Made by a program: the position numbers and the translations under genes
Assembly (NCBI RefSeq): GCF_900156405.1
Contig: NZ_FTNN01000010.1
Coordinates: 62,001-126,000, forward strand
From: Shewanella morhuae
GTDB taxonomy: Bacteria > Pseudomonadota > Gammaproteobacteria > Enterobacterales > Shewanellaceae
Length of the DNA: 64,000 nucleotides
Reading direction: 5' to 3'
The notes under the pieces: generated by a model
Database searches by the model: none
Told to the model about the DNA's origin: nothing
The model's input: only the letters and a program-made list of their open reading frames with translations
Part shown: in pieces, positions 37,616 to 46,383 of the stretch
Position numbering within the stretch: the first letter of the stretch is position 1
Layout of the letters: the number at the start of each line of letters is the position of its first letter

Positions 37616-39319
37616 ATGAGTAAACGCGTAGTTATCGACCCTATCACACGTATTGAGGGTCACTTACGTATCGAAGTCGAAGTGGATGAGAATAATGTCA
37701 TCAGTAAGGCTTGGTCATCTTCTACCCTGTGGCGCGGTATTGAAGTCATTCTTAAAGGCCGTACTCCAATGGACGTGGGATTAATTGTCCAGCGCATTTG
37801 CGGTGTGTGTACTTATTCACACTACCGCTGTGGTACTGAAGCGGTGGAAAATGCCTTAGGGATGACCACTCCACTTAACGCTAAATATTTGCGCTCACTG
37901 ATGCAAACCTCATTATTTATGCACGACCATATTGTGCATTTTTATCACCTACATGGGTTAGATTGGGTTGATGTGGTTTCTGCACTCAGCGCCGATCCCG
38001 CGAAAGCCGCCCAAGTTGCCTTAAAATATACCGATAACCCCATTGCCGCTGGTGAAGGTGACTTAAGGGCAGTCCAGGAGCGAATTAAGGGCTTTGTCGA
38101 TACCGGTAAACTGGGCCCTTTTGCGAATGCTTATTGGGGTAATGGCACTTATAAATTTACGCCTGAACAAAACCTTGTTGCTCTATCACATTACCTTAAA
38201 GCTCTTGAAATACAGCGTATTGCTGCTGAAATGATGGCAATATTCGGCGGTAAATCTCCTCATCCACAATCGATTGTGGTCGGCGGAGTAACCTCAGTAC
38301 GCGACATGTTAAGCCCTGCACGCCTGCAAGAATGGAAGCAAAAACACGCTATCGTGACTGACTTTATTGTGCGCGGATACCAAGCTGACATCGTCATGGC
38401 CGCCGAAGCTTTTGGTGCTGAACCCAGTGTACTGGGTGGCGTTAACGTGAAGAACTTTATGGCTTCACAAGAGTTTGTTCTTGCCAATGGTGAGCACCTG
38501 TTTGACCAAGGTGTGATTATGAATGGCGATTTAGCGGGCGTCAGTGATATCAACCCAGACTGGATTGCCGAAGACGTCACCCACGCTTGGTACAGCGCCG
38601 ATGCGCCGCAACACCCCTACGACGGGACAACTATCCCTAACTATACCGGCTTTGTTGAGCGCGATACTGTTTACGGTAAATTGCCAACCTTAGACGGTGA
38701 CGGTAAATATTCGTGGGTGAAATCACCTCGTTATAAAGGTGAACCGGTTGAAGTTGGCCCACTCGCTTGCTTACTGGTTAGCTATGCCCGCGGTAATCAA
38801 ATTGTTGTGGATACCGTTAATGGCCTACTCGCGCGGACGGGCTTACCTATTGAAGCATTATTTACCACTTTAGGCCGTACCGCTGCACGTATGTTGCAAA
38901 CACTGATCGCGGCGCAACAAGGCTTAAAAACCTTCGACGCATTAATTACCAATATTCAGTCAGATGAAACAACCTATATAAAACCCGATATGGACCCGAA
39001 TAAGGAATATATTGGCCATGCCATGATGGAAGCTCCCCGTGGTTCGTTAAGCCACTGGATCAGAATCAAAAATGGTGTGATTGAAAACTATCAAACTGTG
39101 GTACCGACCACTTGGAACGCCGGTCCTATTGATGCCAACGGGAAAATGGGGCCCTATGAAGCATCACTCATCGGCCTAAAACTGGAAGATCCCACTAAAC
39201 CCCTTGAGGTGATACGTATTATTCACTCATTTGACCCTTGCATGGCGTGTTCAGTACACGTTATGGATTTTAAAGGTCAGGAACTGAGCGAGTTTCGTGT
39301 CAGCCCCAATGGCCAATAA
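37616..39319 (+). CDS. hyaB: [NiFe] hydrogenase large subunit
   Basis: Catalytic subunit of 567 residues carrying the Ni-Fe(CN)2CO centre. The L1 motif RICGVCTYSH supplies C62 and C65, and the L2 motif DPCMACSVH supplies C542 and C545. Maturation is predicted by cleavage after H548, removing the last 19 residues, a job for HyaD. There is no signal peptide, so it travels with HyaA through Tat. It starts 3 bp after the hyaA stop. No change in any active-site cysteine was seen. Length and motifs match group 1 membrane-bound hydrogenases. Confidence 0.97.
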   Translation: MSKRVVIDPITRIEGHLRIEVEVDENNVISKAWSSSTLWRGIEVILKGRTPMDVGLIVQRICGVCTYSHYRCGTEAVENALGMTTPLNAKYLRSLMQTSLFMHDHIVHFYHLHGLDWVDVVSALSADPAKAAQVALKYTDNPIAAGEGDLRAVQERIKGFVDTGKLGPFANAYWGNGTYKFTPEQNLVALSHYLKALEIQRIAAEMMAIFGGKSPHPQSIVVGGVTSVRDMLSPARLQEWKQKHAIVTDFIVRGYQADIVMAAEAFGAEPSVLGGVNVKNFMASQEFVLANGEHLFDQGVIMNGDLAGVSDINPDWIAEDVTHAWYSADAPQHPYDGTTIPNYTGFVERDTVYGKLPTLDGDGKYSWVKSPRYKGEPVEVGPLACLLVSYARGNQIVVDTVNGLLARTGLPIEALFTTLGRTAARMLQTLIAAQQGLKTFDALITNIQSDETTYIKPDMDPNKEYIGHAMMEAPRGSLSHWIRIKNGVIENYQTVVPTTWNAGPIDANGKMGPYEASLIGLKLEDPTKPLEVIRIIHSFDPCMACSVHVMDFKGQELSEFRVSPNGQ

Positions 39320-39338
39320 ACGAGGGAGGGAACGCAAA

Positions 39339-40013
39339 ATGGACCATTCTGCAACCCGCATTCGGACACTGGTTTTTAGTCCTGCAATACGGATTTTTCA
39401 TTGGCTACGGGCATTATCAATTCTCGTGCTCGTCGTGACAGGATTTTATATTTCTTGGCCGTTTTTAGCCACACCCGATAGCTCTGATGTACTGGTACAG
39501 GGCTGGATCCGCTTCGCTCATCTGATGGGTGGTTTTCTATTAACCGCTATCACCTTAGTGCGCTTCTATCTGTATTTTTTCAGTCGAAGTGATATTGAGC
39601 GGCGCTCATTTCGAGATGTAATGAACATAAAAAGCTGGATCACTCAGCTCAAATCCTATTTGTGGATGGGCCATTTGCATAAAGCTGGTGTCTATGGACC
39701 GCTGCAATTTGTGACTTATGTAGCAATCTCACTTGTCGCTGTTGTGATATGCATAACGGGTCTGGTGCTATACGCCAATGTGTACCACGAAGGTTTAGGT
39801 GGCATGCTTTGGGGGAGTGCAGCTTGGATCACCGCACAAATGGGTGGACTGGCACAGCTGAGGATTTGGCATCATTATTTAACTTGGGCATTTGTTATTT
39901 TTGTCGTGATCCACGTCTACATGGCGGTTTGGTCAGGAATACGTTTCAAACATAACTCTGTCGACTCAATTGTCTCTGGCTACGACTATCCAAAGCCAGA
40001 CTCACACCACTAG
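39339..40013 (+). CDS. hyaC: Hydrogenase cytochrome b subunit
   Basis: Di-haem cytochrome b of 224 residues that anchors the hydrogenase and passes electrons to the quinone pool. Four membrane helices are visible (for example ALSILVLVVTGFYI, AHLMGGFLLTAITLVRFYLY and FVTYVAISLVAVVICITGLVLYA). Histidines H16, H54-like, H188-like and H202-like in FHWLRAL, FAHLMGG, WHHYLTW and VIHVYMA are candidate haem ligands. A strong GAGGGAGG lies 9 bp before the ATG at 39339. In-frame ATGs upstream lie inside hyaB. It links hydrogen oxidation to respiration. Confidence 0.94.
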   Translation: MDHSATRIRTLVFSPAIRIFHWLRALSILVLVVTGFYISWPFLATPDSSDVLVQGWIRFAHLMGGFLLTAITLVRFYLYFFSRSDIERRSFRDVMNIKSWITQLKSYLWMGHLHKAGVYGPLQFVTYVAISLVAVVICITGLVLYANVYHEGLGGMLWGSAAWITAQMGGLAQLRIWHHYLTWAFVIFVVIHVYMAVWSGIRFKHNSVDSIVSGYDYPKPDSHH

Positions 40014-40020
40014 GAGCCCA

Positions 40021-40584
40021 ATGAAGATATTGCTGCTTGGTATTGGCAATGTCCTGTACGCCGATGAAGGTATCGGCGTACATTTTGTCAATTACATTTC
40101 TGATAACTATCAGTTTACCCATGAGTCTCATCGGCTAGAGCTGCTCGATGGTGGCACCTTGGCTCAAGGGCTCATTCCTATTATCTGCCAATATGAATAC
40201 TTAATCGTGGTCGATACCGTCAATGCCAACGGGGTCGAAGCTGGCGAAGTCTACTTCTTCGATTTTGATAAAGCGCCCAAAGAAATCGATTGGCAAGGCA
40301 GCGCCCATGAAGTTGAAATGCTGCAAACCCTTAATATGATGGAAATGGTGGGTGACCGTCCTAAAACCTTTATCTTAGGGGTAACACCTACAGTACTTGA
40401 ACCTATGGTTCTTGGCCTTACTCCTAAGGTCGCGGCAGCGGTACCGTTAATGGAAAAAACGCTGTTATCGCATTTATCCTCCCTTGGGTTCACTGCAACG
40501 CGTATTGCTGAACATAGTATCGACTCGCTGATCCCTGATTCTTATAAACGTGGCGTCCATGCAGATGAAGAATATTCGATTTGA
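40021..40584 (+). CDS. hyaD: Hydrogenase maturation endopeptidase HyaD
   Basis: Cytoplasmic aspartic-type protease of the HybD/HycI family, 187 residues. After nickel insertion it clips the C-terminal peptide from HyaB. The nickel-sensing residues are present in GIGNVLYADEGIGVHFV (E16), in VVDTVNANG (Asp) and in AHEVEML (His). The ATG at 40021 directly follows an AGGAG site. The 3' end overlaps the next gene by 26 bp, so translation is coupled. It is clearly dedicated to hyaB upstream. Confidence 0.94.
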   Translation: MKILLLGIGNVLYADEGIGVHFVNYISDNYQFTHESHRLELLDGGTLAQGLIPIICQYEYLIVVDTVNANGVEAGEVYFFDFDKAPKEIDWQGSAHEVEMLQTLNMMEMVGDRPKTFILGVTPTVLEPMVLGLTPKVAAAVPLMEKTLLSHLSSLGFTATRIAEHSIDSLIPDSYKRGVHADEEYSI

Positions 40585-42526
40585 TTTTACCTGTTCACGT
40601 CAGGTGCCTTTATATGCACATTTATGTAATCAATATCTACATTACGATGCACTGAACATTAACATAGGCTGTGATGGGCAAAATGGCTTTGGCACATATA
40701 ACTACTTTATCGAGGCTTTAGGTGAACAAACTCAGCTAGAACAATTAGCCGATGCCATAGCCGCAGACTTTTTAATTTCTGCGTGGCTGATTGACTCCAG
40801 CATTAAGGCCATCGATACGCCTCTAGGTGGGAAAACCTTACTCAATTATCCACAATCAGATAGCAACCAAGCGCTCACACCCTTTTGCCAGCACTGCTAT
40901 CCCCTGATTGGCGATAATCAGTCAGCTAAATTTGGCGCGCTAGATTTAACCTGCCCTTGCTGTAAAGGTGAAACGCTATTAACGCCCGCGCAAAAAGCGT
41001 TAACGCTATCCGATATTCACGCCATGGTGCAGGATTTACTAACGCAGGGTTTATCGACACAAAATTTACCAACACAGGATTTACCAACACAAGTCACATT
41101 AACGTTAGCCGCTGCCGATAACCTGCAACTCAGCCTGACTCCCTTTAATGAATCCTTAGGCGGACGGCCACAGCTGTTAATTTGTAACCCCAATACATTG
41201 AATGCCCATTTTTGTTTGAATGATGCACAAATCCTTGCACTATCCAGCATTGAAAAACCGCTTATTTGTGCCAGACCAACGCAAGAGCACGATAAACTCA
41301 ACGCGCCGCTCTACGAAATTTGCTTTGCTTATAGTCGAGTGACATTAGTGCTCGCCGAAGTACTGCGACAAAAAGGTATCGATTGGATTTATATTCAAGG
41401 ACAGCATCAGCGGCCACAACTAGCGTGGATCGATGGCGCATGGGCGCAGATTTGCAGTGTAGGAGTCGATTCTGTTGCCGTTAAAAACCTTATCGCACCT
41501 GAACCCTTAAGAGAAACTGTTATTTTTCATGGATATCAAGCAAAGTGGCAAGCATCTAAACGTTCTCGCTCACGTTTACAGCAAGGAGAGCTGAGTGTCG
41601 CCGCCTTACCTCACAAACCAACAGTAGAAGGCTTTACTGTTGAGAGTAATGATTTTGAAGGTAATGATTTTGAAAGCGCTGTCGTCAAAGAGATTACCGA
41701 TTTTGACGATAACGATACAGAAAATCACACCATAGCGGATGCTGCGTTATTCAGTGCACTGTTAAACGGTAAACTCACCAGCCACAAACCAGCAAAAAAT
41801 GCCGCCGTGATTTACCTAAGTCATAGTCACGCAAGTCAAATCGTCACCTGCGATAATAAAGGTGACACTGAACTCTTTTTCGCCCTACCCGAACTACCCG
41901 ATAACGGTTATGAAATCTTCCATCAACTGGATAACAGCCCGCAAAATGCTATAGCACAAAAATTTAAGCACCTATTCCCAGGCGACTATTTAGCACTTTT
42001 GAGCCTAAAACTGCATGGCAGGCGCGATAATTTACAAAGCCTGTGGGCGATTGCCGCCATTTTAATGGGCCTTAATCCCCAAGAGGAAAACCAAAGCCAA
42101 GAATGGCTCAGCGATGCACTGATGGCCGCCGCCATGCGTTACCACGGTGCCAATGCCCCGCGTATTGATTACCCGCTGACCAAAGGTGAAGCGCACCGTA
42201 GCCTGAACTGGTGCAAAACTTTAGGTTCACTATTAAGTTTTCGTATTGCCGGTAATGATGACCCCAGTCAACTGGCCTTTGCGATGCAAGACTCTCTGGC
42301 TGATTATCTTGCCAACTGGCTAGAGCATATCGATTTAAATATCGGTGTGCATAATATTGCCTTAGCCGGCAACGAATTGGTGAACGAAACCTTATGTAAG
42401 CGCATCAGTTTACGGCTAGGTAAAAACTTTCCCTTAATGATTAATCGCAGTCTCGATGTAGACGGTAATAACTTAGCCGTTGGCGCGCTTTACGTTAAGC
42501 AGCGACGACTTAATTCCCATGCTTAG
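40559..42526 (+). CDS. HypF-like degenerate paralogue (putative pseudoenzyme)
   Basis: A 655-residue protein that I read as a full-length but decayed relative of HypF. Residues about 4-80 follow the acylphosphatase domain but lack its catalytic GVGFRPF arginine loop. One zinc-ribbon remains (CQHC and CPCC, about 108-140) instead of HypF's paired set. A YrdC-like part keeps LALSSIEKPLICARP, matching VLSSQERPIVLMS in true HypF. The Kae1-like part ends IALAGNELVNE and VDGNNLAVGAL where HypF has CGGVFQN and NDGGIALGQ, and the HHHAH metal motif is absent. It contains three 15-bp tandem repeats (TQ-x-L-P/S). It overlaps hyaD and hypF, and sits where other hya operons hold hyaE/hyaF. Function is unknown. 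A scaffold or HyaB-specific maturation helper is my inference. Confidence 0.75.
   Translation: MQMKNIRFDFTCSRQVPLYAHLCNQYLHYDALNINIGCDGQNGFGTYNYFIEALGEQTQLEQLADAIAADFLISAWLIDSSIKAIDTPLGGKTLLNYPQSDSNQALTPFCQHCYPLIGDNQSAKFGALDLTCPCCKGETLLTPAQKALTLSDIHAMVQDLLTQGLSTQNLPTQDLPTQVTLTLAAADNLQLSLTPFNESLGGRPQLLICNPNTLNAHFCLNDAQILALSSIEKPLICARPTQEHDKLNAPLYEICFAYSRVTLVLAEVLRQKGIDWIYIQGQHQRPQLAWIDGAWAQICSVGVDSVAVKNLIAPEPLRETVIFHGYQAKWQASKRSRSRLQQGELSVAALPHKPTVEGFTVESNDFEGNDFESAVVKEITDFDDNDTENHTIADAALFSALLNGKLTSHKPAKNAAVIYLSHSHASQIVTCDNKGDTELFFALPELPDNGYEIFHQLDNSPQNAIAQKFKHLFPGDYLALLSLKLHGRRDNLQSLWAIAAILMGLNPQEENQSQEWLSDALMAAAMRYHGANAPRIDYPLTKGEAHRSLNWCKTLGSLLSFRIAGNDDPSQLAFAMQDSLADYLANWLEHIDLNIGVHNIALAGNELVNETLCKRISLRLGKNFPLMINRSLDVDGNNLAVGALYVKQRRLNSHA
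41042..41086 (+). repeat. Three 15-bp tandem repeats inside the HypF-like gene
   Basis: Units starting at 41042, 41057 and 41072 encode TQGLS, TQNLP and TQDLP, and a partial fourth encodes TQV. The last two full units differ at two bases. They lie in the linker between the zinc-ribbon and the YrdC-like region, a likely flexible spacer of variable length. Confidence 0.85.
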
Positions 42527-45065
42527 GGTAGCAAAAGTGAAGTTTAAAAGTATAAAACCGCATAAGCATCATAGTCGGCACAAAAAGCACAGTGATTTAC
42601 ACATAAAACGCCGACTGGCATTGGAATACCTTACTCATAAAGGCGCCGCGCTTAAGCGGTGCCAGTTGCACATCACTGGCATAGTGCAAGGGGTGGGATT
42701 TCGTCCTTTTGTCTATCGTTATGCTCTTGAGTATCAACTAACAGGCACAGTGCTCAACAATGTTAATGGCGTCACTATTGAGCTGCAAGGCACAGAAGAC
42801 AATCTCACGCAATTTATTACAACGCTCAATACCACCCCGCCGCCACTGGCCCGTATCGACAATATAACCCAAACACCGCTGCCGATTTTGCTAAGCGAAA
42901 CGGCATTTGAAATTATAAAAAGTGACAGCAATAAAGACGATGATTCCAGTTCATCAATAAGCGCACAAGTGGCGGTATCTGCCGATAAAAGTATCTGCCA
43001 AGATTGCTTAAACGATATACATAACCCTGATGATCGTCACTTTGGTTATGCCTTTACTAACTGCACTAACTGCGGCCCAAGATACACCATTATCAATGCC
43101 TTACCTTATGATCGCCACCATACGGCTATGGCCGATTTTAACATGTGCCCCGACTGCGCCAATGCATATCAAAACCCACTCGACCGTCGCTACCATGCTC
43201 AGCCAGTAAGCTGCCCAGCATGTGGCCCCAAGCTCAGTTTAAAAACGCCGCAACGGGAATGCATCCTTCCCAATGCCTCAAATGTCAGTGCACCTGAATT
43301 GAGTACGGACCTTGCGGTGCTTCAAGCCGCAACAGATAGATTACAACAAGGGCAAATTCTGGCGATTAAAGGGCTTGGTGGATTTCACTTAATCTGCGAT
43401 GCCAAAAACAGCAATGCCGTCAACACACTTAGGCTACGAAAGCAGCGCCAAGCCAAACCGCTGGCGGTGATGATGGCAGATATCACCATGGCGCAGCAGT
43501 ATGTCACCGGCACGGATGCAGAGTGGCAAGTGCTCAGCTCACAGGAGCGGCCCATAGTGCTAATGAGCAGTCGCGCTGAACACGATCTTAGCTTTGCTGT
43601 CGCCCCTAATCTGAATAAGCTCGGAGTATTTTTACCCTACACGCCGCTGCATCATTTACTGCTAAGTCTTTTTAAAGGGCCTTTGGTTGCGACCAGCGCT
43701 AATGTTTCTGGTGAGCCTATCATCACAGATTATGATGAGTTGATTAATAGCTTAAGCCATGTGGTGGATGCGATAGTGGATCATAATCGGCCCATTATTA
43801 ATGGTTGCGATGACAGTGTGGTGCAGGTTATCCAAACAAATACTGAATTGGGTACTAAAACACAAATACAAATGCTGCGCTTAGCGCGCGGTTATGCACC
43901 GCTAAGTTTTTCACTCGATACGCCGCTCAGCCAATCAATTCTGGCGGTAGGCGCGCAGCAAAAAAATGCTATTACCCTAGGCTTTGGCTGCAATGTTTTT
44001 TTAAGTCCCCATATTGGCGATTTATTTAGTGTCGGTGCAGAACAGTATTTTGAGCGCACTTTAGCCACTTTTTCACGGCTGTATCACTTTGAACCACAGC
44101 TAATCATCCGCGATAAACATCCTGATTATGCCCCTTCACGTTGGGCAGAGACGCACTCAAACTCAAATGTAGAGCTAGATAACACTCACAAAATTGCATG
44201 TTTAGCGGTGCAGCACCACCATGCCCATGTACTCAGCGTAATGGCGGCTAACCAATATAAAGATACCGTATTAGGTTTTAGTTTTGATGGCACCGGGCTT
44301 GGCGACGATGGCAGTTTATGGGGCGGTGAAGTGTTATTAACCACGCTCGATAAAGCGCAGCGATTAGCTTACTTTGAGCCAATGTCCCTATTGGGCGGCG
44401 AGCAAGCAATTAAACAACCGGTGAGGTTATTATTGGCATTATTGTTCAAGCAAATGAACTTGAATGCTGTACTTGCACTGAACTTGCCCATACTCAGCAG
44501 CCTAAGCCCAAATACCCTAACTAATTTGTATAAAATCTGGCATAACGACCGTGCCCTTAAAAGCTCATCCGTTGGAAGATTATTTGATGCCCTCGCCTGC
44601 GCATTAGGCTTAATCGAAACCACCCAATTTGAAGGTCAAGCCGGCATGGCAATAGAAGCCGCGGCTAATCGCGCCGATGCATTAGCCCTTGACGTCATAC
44701 CGCTTAACTTACCTCTTGATATCAACCAGTGGAAAAGCAGTGAAATGTTCAAGCAGATAGTTGAATTAATTACTGAAAAAACGCTAACAGACAACAGACG
44801 CGATGCCATCTCCCGCGCCTTTTTACACACATTAGGTGATGCTATCTGTGATTATGCCGCTCAGTACAAAAATATTCCAACTGTGCTCTGCGGCGGCGTA
44901 TTTCAAAATAAATACCTTTTGGAATACTGCCTTAGCAAACTTAGCGCCCAAGGAAATCACATTTTACCCAGTAAACTCATCCCAATTAATGATGGCGGCA
45001 TTGCCCTAGGTCAACTCTGGTATGGCATGCATCAACACATGATTAATGCGCAGGGATTTAGCTGA
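42519..45065 (+). CDS. hypF: Carbamoyltransferase HypF (hydrogenase maturation)
   Basis: Enzyme of 848 residues that uses carbamoyl phosphate and ATP to carbamoylate HypE, the source of the cyanide ligands of [NiFe] hydrogenase. Domains in order are acylphosphatase (ITGIVQGVGFRPFVYRYA, about residues 50-135), paired zinc fingers (CQDC...CTNC and CPDC...CPAC), YrdC-like (ALQAATDRLQQGQILAIKGLGGFHL), and Kae1-like (HHHAH, FSFDGTGLGDDGSLWGGE, CGGVFQN, INDGGIALGQ). All catalytic motifs are intact. The ATG at 42519 overlaps the previous gene. It gives a 45-residue Lys/His-rich N-terminal extension that is unusual, and a later TTG start (42621) cannot be excluded. Confidence 0.95.
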   Translation: MLRVAKVKFKSIKPHKHHSRHKKHSDLHIKRRLALEYLTHKGAALKRCQLHITGIVQGVGFRPFVYRYALEYQLTGTVLNNVNGVTIELQGTEDNLTQFITTLNTTPPPLARIDNITQTPLPILLSETAFEIIKSDSNKDDDSSSSISAQVAVSADKSICQDCLNDIHNPDDRHFGYAFTNCTNCGPRYTIINALPYDRHHTAMADFNMCPDCANAYQNPLDRRYHAQPVSCPACGPKLSLKTPQRECILPNASNVSAPELSTDLAVLQAATDRLQQGQILAIKGLGGFHLICDAKNSNAVNTLRLRKQRQAKPLAVMMADITMAQQYVTGTDAEWQVLSSQERPIVLMSSRAEHDLSFAVAPNLNKLGVFLPYTPLHHLLLSLFKGPLVATSANVSGEPIITDYDELINSLSHVVDAIVDHNRPIINGCDDSVVQVIQTNTELGTKTQIQMLRLARGYAPLSFSLDTPLSQSILAVGAQQKNAITLGFGCNVFLSPHIGDLFSVGAEQYFERTLATFSRLYHFEPQLIIRDKHPDYAPSRWAETHSNSNVELDNTHKIACLAVQHHHAHVLSVMAANQYKDTVLGFSFDGTGLGDDGSLWGGEVLLTTLDKAQRLAYFEPMSLLGGEQAIKQPVRLLLALLFKQMNLNAVLALNLPILSSLSPNTLTNLYKIWHNDRALKSSSVGRLFDALACALGLIETTQFEGQAGMAIEAAANRADALALDVIPLNLPLDINQWKSSEMFKQIVELITEKTLTDNRRDAISRAFLHTLGDAICDYAAQYKNIPTVLCGGVFQNKYLLEYCLSKLSAQGNHILPSKLIPINDGGIALGQLWYGMHQHMINAQGFS

Positions 45066-45227
45066 TTTTATTAAGAAATAACAATAATCGACAAAAGCGC
45101 TAATAAGCATCCTGTGATTATTTTTTATCCCCATAAATCTGACGGGCATCAAAGATCTACAGCGCAATTTGTATCACACTCAACATTAGCGTAACCAAAT
45201 TAACGATCCTATAGCCATATTCACGAT

Positions 45228-45249
45228 TTGCCAGGCAAGGTTCTAGAAC
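45228..45249 (+). promoter_or_regulatory. Two adjacent short palindromes before hypB
   Basis: TTGCC-A-GGCAA (45228-45238) and GTTCTAGAAC (45240-45249) lie about 25-45 bp before hypB in a 208-bp gap, the largest inside the hyp cluster. They may mark a promoter or operator, but no known consensus is matched. Confidence 0.25.
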
Positions 45250-45273
45250 TGTGCCAATCCAAGGAGAGATAAA

Positions 45274-46065
45274 ATGTGTAAAGATTGCGGTTGCTCCCTC
45301 ACCCGCCATGATCATTTAGGCGAGCACACACATCATAATGACCATAGCCATGCGCACGGTCACTCCCATACTCATGAACATCAAGAGTTACACACCAATC
45401 CTCAGTTAAATGATAAGAAAACCTTATCAGTGATCCACAAGATTTTAGATAAAAATGATGTCGAAGCCGGACATAACCGCGCCCATTTTGAGGCGCATAA
45501 TATTACTGCCTTTAATATTATGAGTAGCCCCGGCAGCGGCAAAACTACGCTGTTAGAACAACTGAAAGAATATACACAGCTCAACTACGCAGTGATTGAA
45601 GGTGACTTAGAAACCTCACGCGATGCTGACCGCTTAATTGCTAAAGGCATTAAAGCCTATCAAATTCAAACCGGTTCAGCCTGTCACCTTGATGCCTTTA
45701 TGGTGCACGGCGCCCTGCATCATCTGCCACTTGAAGGGCTCGATATCTGCTTTATCGAAAACGTCGGTAATCTTGTCTGTCCGGCCAGTTATGACGTCGG
45801 CACCCACAAAAATATCGTGCTGTTATCCGTGCCAGAGGGTGATGACAAAATTGAAAAATATCCGGTGATGTTCCGCCGTGCTGATGTGGTATTGGTGACT
45901 AAGTGCGATCTACTGCCTCATTTTGATTTCAAAATGGATGAAGCCAGAGCACAGCTTAAAAAACTCAATCCTGATATTCAACTGCTTGAAGTATCAATTA
46001 AAGATGGTGATTCCATGCGCGCTGTAGCCCATTGGCTTAAAGATAATATGCGAGGAACACAATAA
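45274..46065 (+). CDS. hypB: Hydrogenase nickel-insertion GTPase HypB
   Basis: Nickel-binding SIMIBI-class GTPase of 263 residues that delivers nickel to the hydrogenase large subunit together with HypA. It has the high-affinity N-terminal MCKDCGC motif, then a tail with 13 histidines between residues 12 and 40 that can store metal, then P-loop SSPGSGKTT (84-92), switch EGDLETSRDADR and the guanine-binding NKxD variant TKCD. AAGGAGAG precedes the ATG. It follows hypF after 208 bp and its stop overlaps the hypC start. The histidine tail suggests nickel storage as well as insertion. Confidence 0.96.
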   Translation: MCKDCGCSLTRHDHLGEHTHHNDHSHAHGHSHTHEHQELHTNPQLNDKKTLSVIHKILDKNDVEAGHNRAHFEAHNITAFNIMSSPGSGKTTLLEQLKEYTQLNYAVIEGDLETSRDADRLIAKGIKAYQIQTGSACHLDAFMVHGALHHLPLEGLDICFIENVGNLVCPASYDVGTHKNIVLLSVPEGDDKIEKYPVMFRRADVVLVTKCDLLPHFDFKMDEARAQLKKLNPDIQLLEVSIKDGDSMRAVAHWLKDNMRGTQ

Positions 46066-46328
46066 TGTGTTTATCCATACCGTCACAAGTTATCGCCATC
46101 GATAATGACCGCCAAAGCGTTACCGTAGATACCCTAGGAGTACGCCGCGATGTCAGTAGCCATTTGATGGCAGAACCTTTAGAACTTGGTGACTATGTGT
46201 TGATCCACATCGGTTTTGTGATGAACAAAATCGACAAGGAAGATGCACTGCACAGCATTGAACTGTATCGTGAAATAGTGACTAAACTCGAACTCGAAGA
46301 TGCGGTAATGCCCACATCTTTAATGTAA
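46065..46328 (+). CDS. hypC: Hydrogenase maturation chaperone HypC
   Basis: Small OB-fold chaperone of 87 residues that holds the Fe(CN)2CO precursor with HypD and escorts it to the large subunit. The essential Cys2 is present in MCLSIPSQV, and the family segment DTLGVRRDVSSHLM with its conserved histidine follows. The start ATG shares a base with the hypB stop (TAATG). A 55-bp gap separates it from hypD. Confidence 0.95.
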   Translation: MCLSIPSQVIAIDNDRQSVTVDTLGVRRDVSSHLMAEPLELGDYVLIHIGFVMNKIDKEDALHSIELYREIVTKLELEDAVMPTSLM

Positions 46329-46383
46329 CGCTTAAGTTTAAAAACAGATTCATATCTGACATCAAGTACACCAAGGAAAGCGC

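Noticed and set aside
40559..45065. The HypF-like gene and hypF as one broken hypF gene
   Set aside because: True hypF downstream is complete with all domains, and the upstream gene spans the same domains itself, so this is a duplication rather than a split gene.
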